A stretch of 18,732 nucleotides of DNA, from contig JAZOOR010000001.1 in assembly GCA_045655125.1 (NCBI GenBank), positions 1 to 18,732 on the forward strand. The letters run 5' to 3'. Positions 1-7,766 of this stretch are shown one piece after another. Under the pieces are notes generated by a model. The model had not been told where the DNA came from, did no database searches, and saw only the letters and a list, made by a program, of their open reading frames with translations. The stretch's first letter is position 1, and the number at the start of each line of letters is the position of its first letter. The position numbers were made by a program, and so were the translations under genes. The DNA is from SIG578 sp045655125 (GTDB taxonomy: Bacteria; Bacillota; Clostridia; Oscillospirales; Ruminococcaceae).

Positions 1-180
1 TACATATTACTATTTGTCAAGAAAAAACGGCGGTTTTTTGCGGTTTTTAGCATACTTTTACATTTAATTTTTTATTCAGCAGAACCCTTTTAGTCTTTGC
101 GTATGCCTTAGCAGCATTTTTCGCGTGAATATTGTTTCAGACTATACAAAAAAGGAAGGAGCAAGCCCCTTCCCTGCAAC
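1..180. other. Intergenic left edge, no gene seen
   Basis: AT-rich sequence with no open frame I can support. Apart from the hairpin at 154-173, I see no recognisable element. Whatever gene lies to the left of the window is not visible here. Confidence 0.5.
145..174 (-). terminator. Rho-independent terminator of the small Cys-rich gene
   Basis: A perfect 6-bp stem (154-159 GGAAGG pairs with 168-173 CCTTCC) has an 8-nt loop. On the minus strand it is followed by a run of six T (complement of 148-153). It sits just past the stop of the minus-strand gene at 181-363. The loop sequence AGCAAGCC recurs in a second hairpin at 13833-13852. Confidence 0.6.
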
Positions 181-363
181 TTAAAATTCTTCATCCTGCC
201 GTCTGAATTTTTCTCTTTGTATGTATTTTACCTTTTCAAGCATATCAGGCGGAAACGATGGCAATATACATTCGCTGCACATCCCCGTACTGTTTATTTC
301 TATTTGCTCTAACAAGCACTCTCCATCCTGCTCATATATACAATAAAAATTTTCACATTTCAT
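181..363 (-). CDS. Small cysteine-rich hypothetical protein (60 aa)
   Basis: A 60-residue acidic protein with cysteines at positions 3, 8, 16, 28 and 31. The spacing suggests a small metal-binding (zinc-like) or disulfide-rich fold, followed by a charged helical C-terminus with several Lys/Arg/Glu. It resembles short Cys-rich hypothetical proteins often seen in clostridial prophages and conjugative elements, but I know no function for them. The start is ATG at 361-363, preceded on the minus strand by a weak GGGGTGG-type ribosome site. A promoter is visible upstream: TTGCAT (408-403), a 17-nt spacer, then TATTAT (385-380). It is divergent from the ribbon-helix-helix gene at 467 and shares its control region. 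A terminator follows at 154-173. The family assignment is pattern memory only. Confidence 0.6.
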   Translation of the reverse strand: MKCENFYCIYEQDGECLLEQIEINSTGMCSECILPSFPPDMLEKVKYIQREKFRRQDEEF

Positions 364-379
364 TTATACCACCCCATTT

Positions 380-408
380 ATAATATCATTTATTTTTATG
401 AAATGCAA
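380..408 (-). promoter_or_regulatory. Promoter of the small Cys-rich gene
   Basis: Read on the minus strand: -35 TTGCAT (408-403), 17-nt spacer, -10 TATTAT (385-380). The -35 box overlaps the left arm of the AACCA palindrome at 407-420, so a protein bound there would block this promoter. Confidence 0.5.
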
Positions 409-444
409 CCACTTTTGGTTATATATTTGTAACCATTTTTGACA
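407..444. promoter_or_regulatory. Candidate operator: three AACCA half-sites
   Basis: A perfect inverted repeat AACCA-CTTT-TGGTT lies at 407-420. A third half-site, AACCA, lies at 431-435 and forms a second inverted pair with the TGGTT at 416-420. The two AACCA copies are 24 bp apart, roughly two helical turns, within a looser direct repeat (405-420 against 429-444). The array sits between two divergent small genes, one of which encodes an Arc-type ribbon-helix-helix DNA-binding protein. This class usually binds short repeated half-sites and controls its own promoter. That this protein binds here is inference. Confidence 0.45.
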
Positions 445-466
445 TAATATTTAAAAGGGTGATAAT

Positions 467-643
467 ATGTTTGAAATTGAAACAGAATTGAAACACGCAA
501 ATGTTCCTCGCACGATTAGATTTACTGAAAATTTATTTGACGAGCTTAATAAATTAGCAAGCGAGAATAAAATTTCATTCAATCTTTTGGTGCTGCAATG
601 TTGCAAGTATGCATTAGACCATAAAAAACAAGATAAAAAGTAG
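467..643 (+). CDS. Arc-type ribbon-helix-helix DNA-binding protein (58 aa)
   Basis: An ATG at 467 opens a 58-codon frame ending in TAG at 641-643. Residues 13-20 (VPRTIRFT) form the short beta strand typical of MetJ/Arc regulators. Two helices follow: residues 22-34, rich in Leu/Glu/Lys, and residues 37-51 (SFNLLVLQCCKYALD). The SFN-x-LVxQC pattern is typical of Arc/CopG-like proteins of Firmicute prophages and accessory regions. Such proteins dimerise and insert the beta ribbon into the DNA major groove. An AAAAGGGTGAT ribosome site lies just upstream of the ATG. AACCA repeats at 407-435 are its likely target, giving autoregulation. A strong terminator follows directly. It probably controls itself and the divergent 60-residue gene; the wider role is unknown. 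Confidence 0.72.
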   Translation: MFEIETELKHANVPRTIRFTENLFDELNKLASENKISFNLLVLQCCKYALDHKKQDKK

Positions 644-671
644 CCTCCCTTGCCTAAAGGGAGGCTTTTTT
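642..671. terminator. Bidirectional terminator between RHH gene and his operon
   Basis: A perfect 10-bp stem, AGCCTCCCTT (642-651) with AAGGGAGGCT (657-666), has a 5-nt loop and is followed by T-rich sequence to the right. On the minus strand the stem is followed by a T-rich tract from the lysine-rich end of the small gene. It can therefore end both the plus-strand RHH gene and the minus-strand his operon, whose last stop is at 685. Confidence 0.8.
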
Positions 672-684
672 ATTAAAAGGATAT

Positions 685-1458
685 TTAAAACTTAAACCCT
701 ATTTCCTCACACATCTTTTGACAGCTTAAAAATTCATAGCAGAGGGTTTTTGCACTGTGGCTGTCGCTCGAAAGCACTACCTTACCGCCGTTTTCATAAA
801 TCATTTTTAAAAGATGCGGCGCAGGATACGGCACTTTTCTGTAGCCTCTGTGAATTGCCCCTGTGTTTACCTCGAATGGTTTTCCGCTTTTTATCAGGCG
901 CTTTATTGCCGCCTCTGCCGCTTTTATATATCGGGGGTGAGTTTCGTCAAAAAGCTCGTTTCCGCCGCCATTAAATTTCGAAACTAAATCAAGGTGTCCG
1001 ATTATATCGCAGTTTGTTTTCTCTACTACCTCTGCGACAGTTTCAAAATACTTTTCACAAAGCAGCAGAAAATCTCCGCCGAAATGCTCATTTACACCCA
1101 GGGTCAGCTTCTCACGAGTGTCATCGACAGACAAAAATCCGTTTTTGACCTTGACGTAATGCACCGAGCCGATAACATAGTCATATTTTTCTTTCAGGCT
1201 ATCTGAATAAAAATCCTGTTCCAAGCCGCAGAGAATTTCTATTTTCCCTTGGTATTTTTCCTTAAGGCGCATAATTTCGTAGCGGTAAAGCTTTGTTTTT
1301 TCAGGAGACATACAGTAATCTTTATCAAATGGTGTATAGGAATGCCCCGAAAAACCTATGGTTTTCATTCCCTTATTTACCGCAGCTATAACCATCTCTT
1401 CGGCGGTGTTCTTGCCGTCGCAAAAGGTGGTATGGGCGTGTAGGTCCCTTAAGCTCAT
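685..1458 (-). CDS. hisK: Histidinol-phosphatase, PHP family
   Basis: A 257-residue PHP-domain phosphoesterase that hydrolyses L-histidinol phosphate to L-histidinol, the eighth step of histidine synthesis, in the cytosol. Metal-binding motifs of the PHP barrel are visible: H7-x-H9 at the N-terminus (DLHAHT), GHS with H39, the GLE motif with E80, H100 in GSVH, GHLD in the middle, and S-D-S-H near the C-terminus. The length is normal for the HisJ/HisK type. It is the last gene of the his operon, and its ATG overlaps the hisIE stop (ATGA), which suggests translational coupling. HisB in this operon lacks a phosphatase domain, so this gene supplies the missing activity. The frame is intact. Confidence 0.92.
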   Translation of the reverse strand: MSLRDLHAHTTFCDGKNTAEEMVIAAVNKGMKTIGFSGHSYTPFDKDYCMSPEKTKLYRYEIMRLKEKYQGKIEILCGLEQDFYSDSLKEKYDYVIGSVHYVKVKNGFLSVDDTREKLTLGVNEHFGGDFLLLCEKYFETVAEVVEKTNCDIIGHLDLVSKFNGGGNELFDETHPRYIKAAEAAIKRLIKSGKPFEVNTGAIHRGYRKVPYPAPHLLKMIYENGGKVVLSSDSHSAKTLCYEFLSCQKMCEEIGFKF

Positions 1459-2105
1459 TTTGTCATTTTCTCCTGCTTAACTTTATGGTCGATAACATGG
1501 CGCGAGGCAAGCTCTGCGTGAATGTCATCAAGTGAAATGCCCATCTCAAGCATCAGCACCATCAGGTGATAGGTTAAATCGGCAATTTCATAAATGGTTT
1601 CCTTTTTGTCGTCTGCCTTTGCCGCTATAATAACTTCGGTGCTCTCCTCACCCACCTTTTTGAGAATTTTATCAAGTCCCTTTTCAAAAAGGTAGGTGGT
1701 ATAGGAGCCTTCCTTTTTCTCAATTTTTCTGCCCTCTATCATTTTCATCAGAATTTCAAGAGAAAATGCGCTGTTTTCCCTGCTCTCAAAGAGTGGGTTT
1801 TCAAAGCAAGACACAGTTCCGAGATGGCAGGCTGGTCCGTCAGGCTTTACCTCTATTTTAAGGGCATCCTTATCACAATCGGCAGTAATGGATACTATAT
1901 GCTGATAGTTACCGCTGGTTTCGCCCTTAAGCCAAAGCTCCTGTCTTGAACGGCTGTAAAAGCAGGTAAGTCCCTTTTCCATAGAAATTTCAAGACTCTC
2001 TTTGTTCATATATGCAAGGGTGAGTAGCTTCTGGCTGTCGGCATCGACAACGACGGCAGGAATAAGTCCCTTTTCATCAAATTTAAGCTCGTTAATATCA
2101 ATCAT
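1455..2105 (-). CDS. hisIE: Bifunctional phosphoribosyl-AMP cyclohydrolase / phosphoribosyl-ATP pyrophosphohydrolase
   Basis: A 216-residue fusion catalysing steps two and three of histidine synthesis. Residues 1 to about 110 are the HisI (PRA-CH) domain, with the metal region around 75-80 (ADCDKD) and zinc-ligand cysteines C93 and C100 in GPACHLGTVSC. Residues about 115-208 are the HisE (PRA-PH) domain, with KKVGEESTEVIIAAK and the helical EIADLTYHLMVLM. An AAGGAG ribosome site lies eight nt before the ATG, in the 12-nt gap after hisF. The 3' end overlaps hisK by four bases. The fused form and length are usual for Firmicutes. The pyrophosphate released by the HisE domain links to the pyrophosphatase encoded at 9334. 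Confidence 0.95.
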   Translation of the reverse strand: MIDINELKFDEKGLIPAVVVDADSQKLLTLAYMNKESLEISMEKGLTCFYSRSRQELWLKGETSGNYQHIVSITADCDKDALKIEVKPDGPACHLGTVSCFENPLFESRENSAFSLEILMKMIEGRKIEKKEGSYTTYLFEKGLDKILKKVGEESTEVIIAAKADDKKETIYEIADLTYHLMVLMLEMGISLDDIHAELASRHVIDHKVKQEKMTK

Positions 2106-2117
2106 CGTTTTTTCTCC

Positions 2118-2876
2118 TTATATTCTCATTGCAATACCCTGTGCGCTGAGAGTTTTTTTCAAATCGGGGATTTTCACCTCTCCAAAATGGAATATCGAGG
2201 CGGCAAGACCTGCATCTACCTTAGGAAGTGCTTTAAAAAGGCGTGTAAAATCGTCTATACCGCCTGCTCCGCCCGAGGCAATAACAGGAACAGAAACAGC
2301 ATTACAGACAGCCTCTAACATTTCTAAATCAAAGCCGTTCTTAACACCATCGGTATCGATGGAATTGACAACCACCTCACCCGCGCCCATATTAACGCAT
2401 CGGGTAATCCACTCGATAGCCTCCATACCTGTGTTTTCTCTGCCGCCCTTTGCAAAGACGCGGAAAACTCCGTCCACCCTCTTTACATCAGCTGAGAGAA
2501 CAACGCATTGGTCACCATATCTTTTAGCAGCCTGTCTCACAAGCTCGGGATTTTTAATAGCTCCTGAATTTACGCTGACCTTATCGGCGCCGCATTTTAA
2601 GACTCTGTCAAAGTCGTCAAGTGTATTTATGCCTCCGCCGACAGTAAGCGGAATGAATATAGTTTTTGCAACCTCGGTTAAAATATCGGTAAAGAGCGCT
2701 CTGCCCTCTGCCGAGGCGGTTATATCGTAAAAAACAAGCTCGTCTGCCCCGCAGTCACTATAAAATCGGGCAAGCTCAACGGGAGAGGAAACATCATTTA
2801 GTCCCTCAAAATTTACTCCCTTTACCACCCTGCCGTTTTTAACATCAAGGCAGGGAATTATTCTTTTTGTTATCAT
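2118..2876 (-). CDS. hisF: Imidazole glycerol phosphate synthase, cyclase subunit
   Basis: A 252-residue (beta/alpha)8 barrel. It uses ammonia delivered by HisH to convert PRFAR into imidazole glycerol phosphate and AICAR. Catalytic D11 (CLDVKNGRVVKG) and D130 (LSADVKR) are both present, as are the phosphate-binding loops VGGGI (residues 79-83) and ASGGAG near the C-terminus. The length matches the family. The start overlaps the end of hisA by four bases, and hisH lies one gene upstream, so both subunits of the heterodimer come from one transcript. Confidence 0.96.
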   Translation of the reverse strand: MITKRIIPCLDVKNGRVVKGVNFEGLNDVSSPVELARFYSDCGADELVFYDITASAEGRALFTDILTEVAKTIFIPLTVGGGINTLDDFDRVLKCGADKVSVNSGAIKNPELVRQAAKRYGDQCVVLSADVKRVDGVFRVFAKGGRENTGMEAIEWITRCVNMGAGEVVVNSIDTDGVKNGFDLEMLEAVCNAVSVPVIASGGAGGIDDFTRLFKALPKVDAGLAASIFHFGEVKIPDLKKTLSAQGIAMRI

Positions 2877-3586
2877 TTTGCCACCTCAATAGCCTCGGGG
2901 AGCGAAATAGCACCCGTATAGTAAGCTTTTCCAACAATGGCGGCATAGATATTCTGCTCACGCAGTTTTTTTACATCCTCTATAGAGGAAACTCCGCCTG
3001 ATGCGACAATGTTTATTTTGAATTTATCCGACAGCTCTTTATACAGTGCGTGATTTGCGCCGCGCATAGCTCCGTCGCGCGAAATATCGGTGCAGATAAT
3101 AGTTTTAACCCCTATTTCCTCAAGCTTCTTACAGAAATCAAAGGCGTCGTACTCACTCTTTTCAAGCCAGCCGCGGATAGCGACCTTGCCATCCTTGATA
3201 TCGACACCAACGGCAATTTTCTCGCCGTACCTATTAACCGCCTCTTTAAGAAAGCTCTCGTTTGTTACGGCGGCTGTGCCGAGAATGACCCTCCCGACGC
3301 CTGCCGAAAGATAGGTTTCTACAGTTTCCATATCGCGAATTCCGCCGCCCACCTCTGCAAACAAACTTGTCTGCTCGCAGATAGTCTTAACTACCGAAAG
3401 GTTGGGGGTAGATCCGTCTCGCGCGCCCTCTAAGTCAACTAAGTGGATACTGGTTGCCCCTAGCTCTTTAAATTTCTTTGCAACCTCGGGGGGATTGTGG
3501 CTGTAAACAGTCATCTCATTGTAATCGCCCTTAAAAAGACGTACTGCCTTACCCTCATACAAATCTATTGCAGGAAAAATCAGCAT
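2873..3586 (-). CDS. hisA: ProFAR isomerase (phosphoribosylformimino-AICAR ribotide isomerase)
   Basis: A 237-residue (beta/alpha)8 barrel homologous to HisF. It catalyses the Amadori-type isomerisation of ProFAR to PRFAR. Acid/base residues D8 (PAIDLYEG) and D129 (VGVDIKDG) are present, as are the two phosphate-binding segments VGGGIR (79-84) and ASGGVSS. The D8/D129 pair and the KDGKVAIRGW segment mark it as HisA rather than HisF. It overlaps hisH by seven bases and hisF by four. No internal disruption is seen. Confidence 0.95.
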   Translation of the reverse strand: MLIFPAIDLYEGKAVRLFKGDYNEMTVYSHNPPEVAKKFKELGATSIHLVDLEGARDGSTPNLSVVKTICEQTSLFAEVGGGIRDMETVETYLSAGVGRVILGTAAVTNESFLKEAVNRYGEKIAVGVDIKDGKVAIRGWLEKSEYDAFDFCKKLEEIGVKTIICTDISRDGAMRGANHALYKELSDKFKINIVASGGVSSIEDVKKLREQNIYAAIVGKAYYTGAISLPEAIEVAK

Positions 3587-4206
3587 AATTTACCGCCCTC
3601 CTCACAAAATGCGCGCAGAATATTAAGCCCCACCTTGCCACTTTTTTCGGGGTGGAACTGGCAGCCGAAAACATTTTTATCCGCTACTGCTGCCGTCAGC
3701 GGCGCTCCGTATTCCGCAGATGCTATAACAGAGTCCTCACAGCTTGTAGCATAAAAGGAATGGACAAAATATACCTGCTGTCCGTTTTCAATATACCTGA
3801 AAAGTGGATTTGTTGGCTGAGAAAGTTTTAGCGAATTCCAGCCCATATGGGGGATTTTAAGGTCACTCGGGACAACATCGGAAATCGGACGGATTTCACC
3901 TTTTATAAGTGAAAGTCCCTCATGCTCGCCATACTCATAACTTTTTTCTAAAAGTAGCTGCATTCCAAGGCAAATTCCAAGCAGCGGCTTGCCGCTCTTT
4001 GCCTCTGAAACCACAACCTTATCAAGCCCGCTCTGAGAAAGCTTCTCTGCGGCATCGGGAAATGCGCCGACTCCGGGGAGAACAATTCTGTCAGCGCTCC
4101 TTATCACCTTTTCATCAGAGGTTACAACTGCATCTGCACCTATAAATGCAAGCGAGCTTTTTAGTGAAAAGAGGTTTCCAACCCCGTAATCTACGATGGC
4201 TACCAT
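3580..4206 (-). CDS. hisH: Imidazole glycerol phosphate synthase, glutamine amidotransferase subunit
   Basis: A 208-residue class I glutamine amidotransferase that produces ammonia from glutamine and channels it into HisF. The catalytic triad is visible: C79 in GICLGMQLL, H185 and E187 in CQFHPEKSG. The oxyanion-strand region LPGVGAF lies near residue 43. The length is typical. It shares one base with the end of hisB upstream and overlaps hisA by seven bases downstream. Confidence 0.95.
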   Translation of the reverse strand: MVAIVDYGVGNLFSLKSSLAFIGADAVVTSDEKVIRSADRIVLPGVGAFPDAAEKLSQSGLDKVVVSEAKSGKPLLGICLGMQLLLEKSYEYGEHEGLSLIKGEIRPISDVVPSDLKIPHMGWNSLKLSQPTNPLFRYIENGQQVYFVHSFYATSCEDSVIASAEYGAPLTAAVADKNVFGCQFHPEKSGKVGLNILRAFCEEGGKLC

Positions 4207-4793
4207 CAGAGAACTCCCTTCGTGGAAGGTATTTCATCGGCAAAGTCAGCGTCTATTTTAACAGCCTCTCTCAGCGCTCTTGCCACCGCCTTGAAAGCAG
4301 CCTCAATTATATGGTGCGAGTTGCTGCCGCTGAGGCTTGTTATGTGAAGATTAAGTCCCGCACATCTCACAAATGACAGCCAGAATTCCTCTACAAGCTC
4401 TGTGTCAAAGCTGCCGACCTTTTGAGCGGGAATAGAAAGCTTATAGCCTAAATAGCTTCTGCCCGAAAGGTCAACTGCCGCAAGAATGAGCGCCTCGTCC
4501 ATAGGAAGCGCAAGTGAGCCGTATCGGCAAATTCCCTTTTTATCGCAAAGAGCCTCTTTGAATGCTTCTCCGAGGCAGATGCCGACATCCTCAACTGTGT
4601 GGTGGTCATCAACATTTGTGTCACCCTTGCATACTATTTCTAAATCGAATTTTCCGTGTTTTGCAAAAAGGGTAAGCATATGGTCAAGAAAACCGCAGCC
4701 TGTGTTTATAACTGAGGTGCCCTTGCCGTCAATATTGAGCTTAAGGCTGATATCGGTTTCAGCCGTTTTACGCGAAATTTCTGCTATTCTCAT
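4206..4793 (-). CDS. hisB: Imidazoleglycerol-phosphate dehydratase
   Basis: A 195-residue monofunctional IGP dehydratase that converts imidazole glycerol phosphate to imidazole acetol phosphate. The manganese-binding signatures are clear: DHHTVED with H64/H65, and the second motif SHHIIEAAFKA with H160/H161 and E164. It lacks the N-terminal HAD phosphatase domain of enterobacterial HisB, which agrees with a separate PHP phosphatase gene (hisK) in the operon. Its start overlaps the hisC stop by four bases. Confidence 0.96.
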   Translation of the reverse strand: MRIAEISRKTAETDISLKLNIDGKGTSVINTGCGFLDHMLTLFAKHGKFDLEIVCKGDTNVDDHHTVEDVGICLGEAFKEALCDKKGICRYGSLALPMDEALILAAVDLSGRSYLGYKLSIPAQKVGSFDTELVEEFWLSFVRCAGLNLHITSLSGSNSHHIIEAAFKAVARALREAVKIDADFADEIPSTKGVL

Positions 4794-5854
4794 TTCATTT
4801 CCTCCAATATTTCTTTGAGGGTTTTGACAAGCGTTTTCATATCATCGAGTGTGCCTATGGTAATTCTCAGATACTCGCAAATGCGCGGTGCACTGAAATG
4901 GCGCACCAAAATTCCTTTTTGTTTAAGGGAGAGATAAAGCTTTTCTCCGTCTGCCGTTTTGTGCTTTACAAAAACAAAGTTGGAAAGTGAATCTGTCATT
5001 TCAAAACCGAGTGAGAACAGCTCTTTTTTGAGCCACTCGCGGTTTTGTGCGATGGTTTTACAGTTGTTTTTAGTATACTCTTCATCAGAGAGCGCGCCAA
5101 TTCCTGCTGCCATTGTCATAGAGTTTACATTATAGGGGTTTGTCGAATACTTAATAGCATTAAGGTCGGCGATTAGACTCTTACAGCCTATTCCCACCCC
5201 AAGCCTTGCGCCCGCCATTGAGCGCGATTTTGAAAAGGTTTGGGTAACTAAGAGATTATCGTACTCATAAATGAGCGGAACGCAGCTTTCTGCGCCGAAA
5301 TCAACATATGCCTCGTCTATCACCACAACGCTGTCGCGGTTATTATCCAAAATCTGACGGATTTGGGAAAGCGAGAGGGCAATTCCCGTCGGGGCATTGG
5401 GGTTAGCTATAAAAATGGTTTTGCCGAGACCGAAATATTTTGTAATATCAATAGTGAAATCCTCTTCTAAGGGGATTTTTGTATATGGGATATTATTGAT
5501 TTCGGCAAAAACGGGGTAGAAGCCGTAGGATATATCAGCAAATGCTGCGCCCTTCTCAGAGTCACAAAATGCCATAAAGGCAAAGTTTAAAATTTCGTCC
5601 GATCCGTTTGTGGGGAGAACCTCATCCTCAGACACTCCAAAGGTAAGAGCCAAACTCTTTTTGAGCCTTGTCGCCTCGGGGTCTGAATAAAGCTGAAGAC
5701 TACTTAGTGTCTTTTCCGCCTCTGCTATTGCCTTTTGCGAGGGCGGAAAGGGTGACTCATTGGTGTTGAGCTTTATATACTTCATTTCCTTTGGCTGTTC
5801 GCCCGGTGTATAAGGAACGAGATTTTTATATTTTTGACTTAGAAACCTGCTCAT
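4790..5854 (-). CDS. hisC: Histidinol-phosphate aminotransferase
   Basis: A 354-residue fold-type I PLP enzyme that transfers the amino group of glutamate to imidazole acetol phosphate, giving histidinol phosphate. The PLP lysine is K209 in TQTFSKSRSMAGARLG. Other class I/II aminotransferase landmarks are NTNESPF (residues 30-36), the cofactor-binding NPNAPTG (151-157) and the DEAYVDF strand (180-186). The length is normal. It overlaps hisD and hisB by four bases each. Some HisC enzymes also act on aromatic amino acids, but the operon position makes histidine the main role. Confidence 0.95.
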   Translation of the reverse strand: MSRFLSQKYKNLVPYTPGEQPKEMKYIKLNTNESPFPPSQKAIAEAEKTLSSLQLYSDPEATRLKKSLALTFGVSEDEVLPTNGSDEILNFAFMAFCDSEKGAAFADISYGFYPVFAEINNIPYTKIPLEEDFTIDITKYFGLGKTIFIANPNAPTGIALSLSQIRQILDNNRDSVVVIDEAYVDFGAESCVPLIYEYDNLLVTQTFSKSRSMAGARLGVGIGCKSLIADLNAIKYSTNPYNVNSMTMAAGIGALSDEEYTKNNCKTIAQNREWLKKELFSLGFEMTDSLSNFVFVKHKTADGEKLYLSLKQKGILVRHFSAPRICEYLRITIGTLDDMKTLVKTLKEILEEMK

Positions 5855-7131
5855 TTTTCCTCCTCAAGACGAACTACCGCGCTTTTTGCGTGCGCTGTGA
5901 GTCCCTCTTTTTTGGCAAAAAGCTCAACATCGCGGGCAACCTCCTTGAGCGCCTCGCGGGTAAAGTATGTGTACTGTGTTTTCTTTATAAAATCGTCTAC
6001 CGAAAGGGGACTTGAAAAGCGAGCGGTTCCGCTTGTGGGCAGGGTGTGGTTAGGACCTGCAAGGTAGTCACCGAGCGCCTCGGGACAATTTCTGCCCATA
6101 AAGATTGAGCCTGCGTGGCGGATACTGTCAAGATAATCAAAGGGGTTATCAACACAAAGCTCTAAATGCTCGGGAGCAATTTCATTTGAAATTTCGATTG
6201 CGGCAGAAAGGCTTTCTGCAACAATGATTTTTCCATTATTATCAATGGATTTCCTTGCTATCTCAGAGCGCTCTAAAAGTGGGATTTGCTCCTCGAGCTG
6301 TTTCTGAACTTCTATGGCAAGTTCCATACTATCTGTTACTAAAACGGCACTTGCAAGCACATCGTGCTCTGCCTGAGAAAGCAGGTCGGCAGCTACGCAG
6401 CGTGCAGAGCTTTTCCCATCGGCAACTATAAGGATTTCGCTGGGTCCTGCAATCATATCAATGGATACAGTACCGTAAACCTGCTTTTTAGCTTCGGCAA
6501 CAAAGGCATTTCCGGGGCCAACAATTTTATCAACCTTAGGTATACTATCGGTGCCAAAGGCGAGGGCGGCAATAGCCTGCGCTCCGCCAACCTTGAATAT
6601 GCGGTTTACTCCTGCAATTTTTGCAGCGGCTAAAATTACGGGGTTAACCTTTCCCTCTTTTGAGGGCGGAGTTACCATAACAACCTCTTTACAGCCTGCG
6701 ATTTTAGCGGGGATAGCGTCCATCAAAACAGTTGAGGGGTAGGCGGCTGTGCCTCCGGGAACATAGAGTCCCGCCCTGTCGACAGGGATAATCTTTTGCC
6801 CCATTATAACTCCGTTTTTATCATTTATAATGAAGCTGTTTCTTACCTGTTTTTCGTGAAAGTGGCTTATATTGGCGGCAGCTTTTTTTAGAACCTCTAT
6901 AAACTCAGGCTCAACCTGCCGTATAGCCTCGTCGATTTCCTCCTCAGAAACCAGCAGTGAAGAAAGTCGCACTCCGTCAAATTTTTCGCAGTAAGAAAGA
7001 ACTGCGCTGTCACCGTTTTGCTTTACATTCTCAATAATATCCGAAACTATTCCCTCTACATTTACAGAGGGGGTAACACGGGCAAAGATATCCTCATTTG
7101 CAACCTGACCATACTGTAATATCTTAATCAT
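5851..7131 (-). CDS. hisD: Histidinol dehydrogenase
   Basis: A 426-residue zinc-dependent enzyme that carries out the last two NAD-linked oxidations, L-histidinol to L-histidine. Recognisable elements in order are PGGTAAYPSTVLM, KVGGAQAIAALAFGT, KIVGPGNAFVAEAK, GPSEILIVAD, the zinc ligands Q and H in LSQAEHD, the catalytic region APEHLELC, and the second metal site in GDYLAGPNHTLPTSGTARF. The length fits the family. It overlaps hisG (7131 against 7128) and hisC by four bases each. It precedes hisC, as in many bacterial his operons, although it acts last in the pathway. Confidence 0.96.
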   Translation of the reverse strand: MIKILQYGQVANEDIFARVTPSVNVEGIVSDIIENVKQNGDSAVLSYCEKFDGVRLSSLLVSEEEIDEAIRQVEPEFIEVLKKAAANISHFHEKQVRNSFIINDKNGVIMGQKIIPVDRAGLYVPGGTAAYPSTVLMDAIPAKIAGCKEVVMVTPPSKEGKVNPVILAAAKIAGVNRIFKVGGAQAIAALAFGTDSIPKVDKIVGPGNAFVAEAKKQVYGTVSIDMIAGPSEILIVADGKSSARCVAADLLSQAEHDVLASAVLVTDSMELAIEVQKQLEEQIPLLERSEIARKSIDNNGKIIVAESLSAAIEISNEIAPEHLELCVDNPFDYLDSIRHAGSIFMGRNCPEALGDYLAGPNHTLPTSGTARFSSPLSVDDFIKKTQYTYFTREALKEVARDVELFAKKEGLTAHAKSAVVRLEEEK

Positions 7132-7766
7132 TTCTGCGCCTCCGTTTGCTCGTTTAAAGCCGCAACAATAGCCTCAACAAGCTCGCTCTTAAACTTGAAA
7201 TTCGCCTTATTGGCAATCAACCTTGCACTTATCTCAGTAACATCCTCAATAACCTCTAAGTTATTCTCTTTAAGTGTGCTACCTGTTTCAACAATGTCAA
7301 CAATAACATCTGAAAGTCCTAAAATGGGAGCTATCTCAATAGAACCGTTCAGGTGGATTATATCTATATCGCGCCCCTGCTTTGCATAATGCTCCATTGC
7401 AATATTAGTAAATTTTGTGGCAACGCGAAGGGTTTTTCTTGTATCATCGCGGAAGCCCTTTTCTGCCGCAACCGCCATTTTGCAGACACCGATATTAAGA
7501 TCAAAAAGCTCGTAAACATCGGGCTTGTACTCTAGTAGAATATCCTTGCCTGCAACGCCGATATCGGCAGCGCCTCGCTCAACATAAATAGCAACATCAG
7601 AGGGTTTTACCCAGAAATAACGGACACTGCACTCCTCATTTTCAAATATAAGCTTTCTGCTGTTTTCGCGGATAGAGGGACACGGAAATCCCGCCTTTTC
7701 AAACATTGAATAAACCTTTTCTCCAAGCCTTCCCTTAGGGAGAGCAACATTAAGCATTGTTTTCAA
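7128..7766 (-). CDS. hisG: ATP phosphoribosyltransferase, short-form catalytic subunit
   Basis: A 212-residue short-form HisG (HisGS) that joins ATP and PRPP, the first and committed step. The N-terminal ALPKGRLGEK and the PRPP loop DIVETGSTLKENNL (E160, T161, G162) are present. The C-terminal ACT-like regulatory domain of the long form is absent, so this enzyme needs HisZ, encoded just upstream. The start chosen is TTG at 7766, because GGGAGG lies nine nt before it. An in-frame ATG three codons later (7757) would be about 18 nt from the same site. Either start lies within the end of hisZ (17-nt overlap with TTG), so translation is probably coupled and keeps the two subunits balanced. Confidence 0.94.
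   Translation of the reverse strand: MKTMLNVALPKGRLGEKVYSMFEKAGFPCPSIRENSRKLIFENEECSVRYFWVKPSDVAIYVERGAADIGVAGKDILLEYKPDVYELFDLNIGVCKMAVAAEKGFRDDTRKTLRVATKFTNIAMEHYAKQGRDIDIIHLNGSIEIAPILGLSDVIVDIVETGSTLKENNLEVIEDVTEISARLIANKANFKFKSELVEAIVAALNEQTEAQK

Noticed and set aside
2002..2730. A 242-codon plus-strand open frame opposite hisF and hisIE
   Set aside because: It lies wholly opposite well-conserved his genes, has no ribosome site or promoter, and its Ser/Pro-rich composition is typical of an antisense shadow frame.
3050..3433. A 127-codon plus-strand frame opposite hisA
   Set aside because: Shadow of hisA; no ribosome site and no recognisable protein motif.
4486..4818. A 110-codon plus-strand open frame opposite hisB
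   Set aside because: Antisense to a gene with all catalytic motifs, with no supporting start signals.
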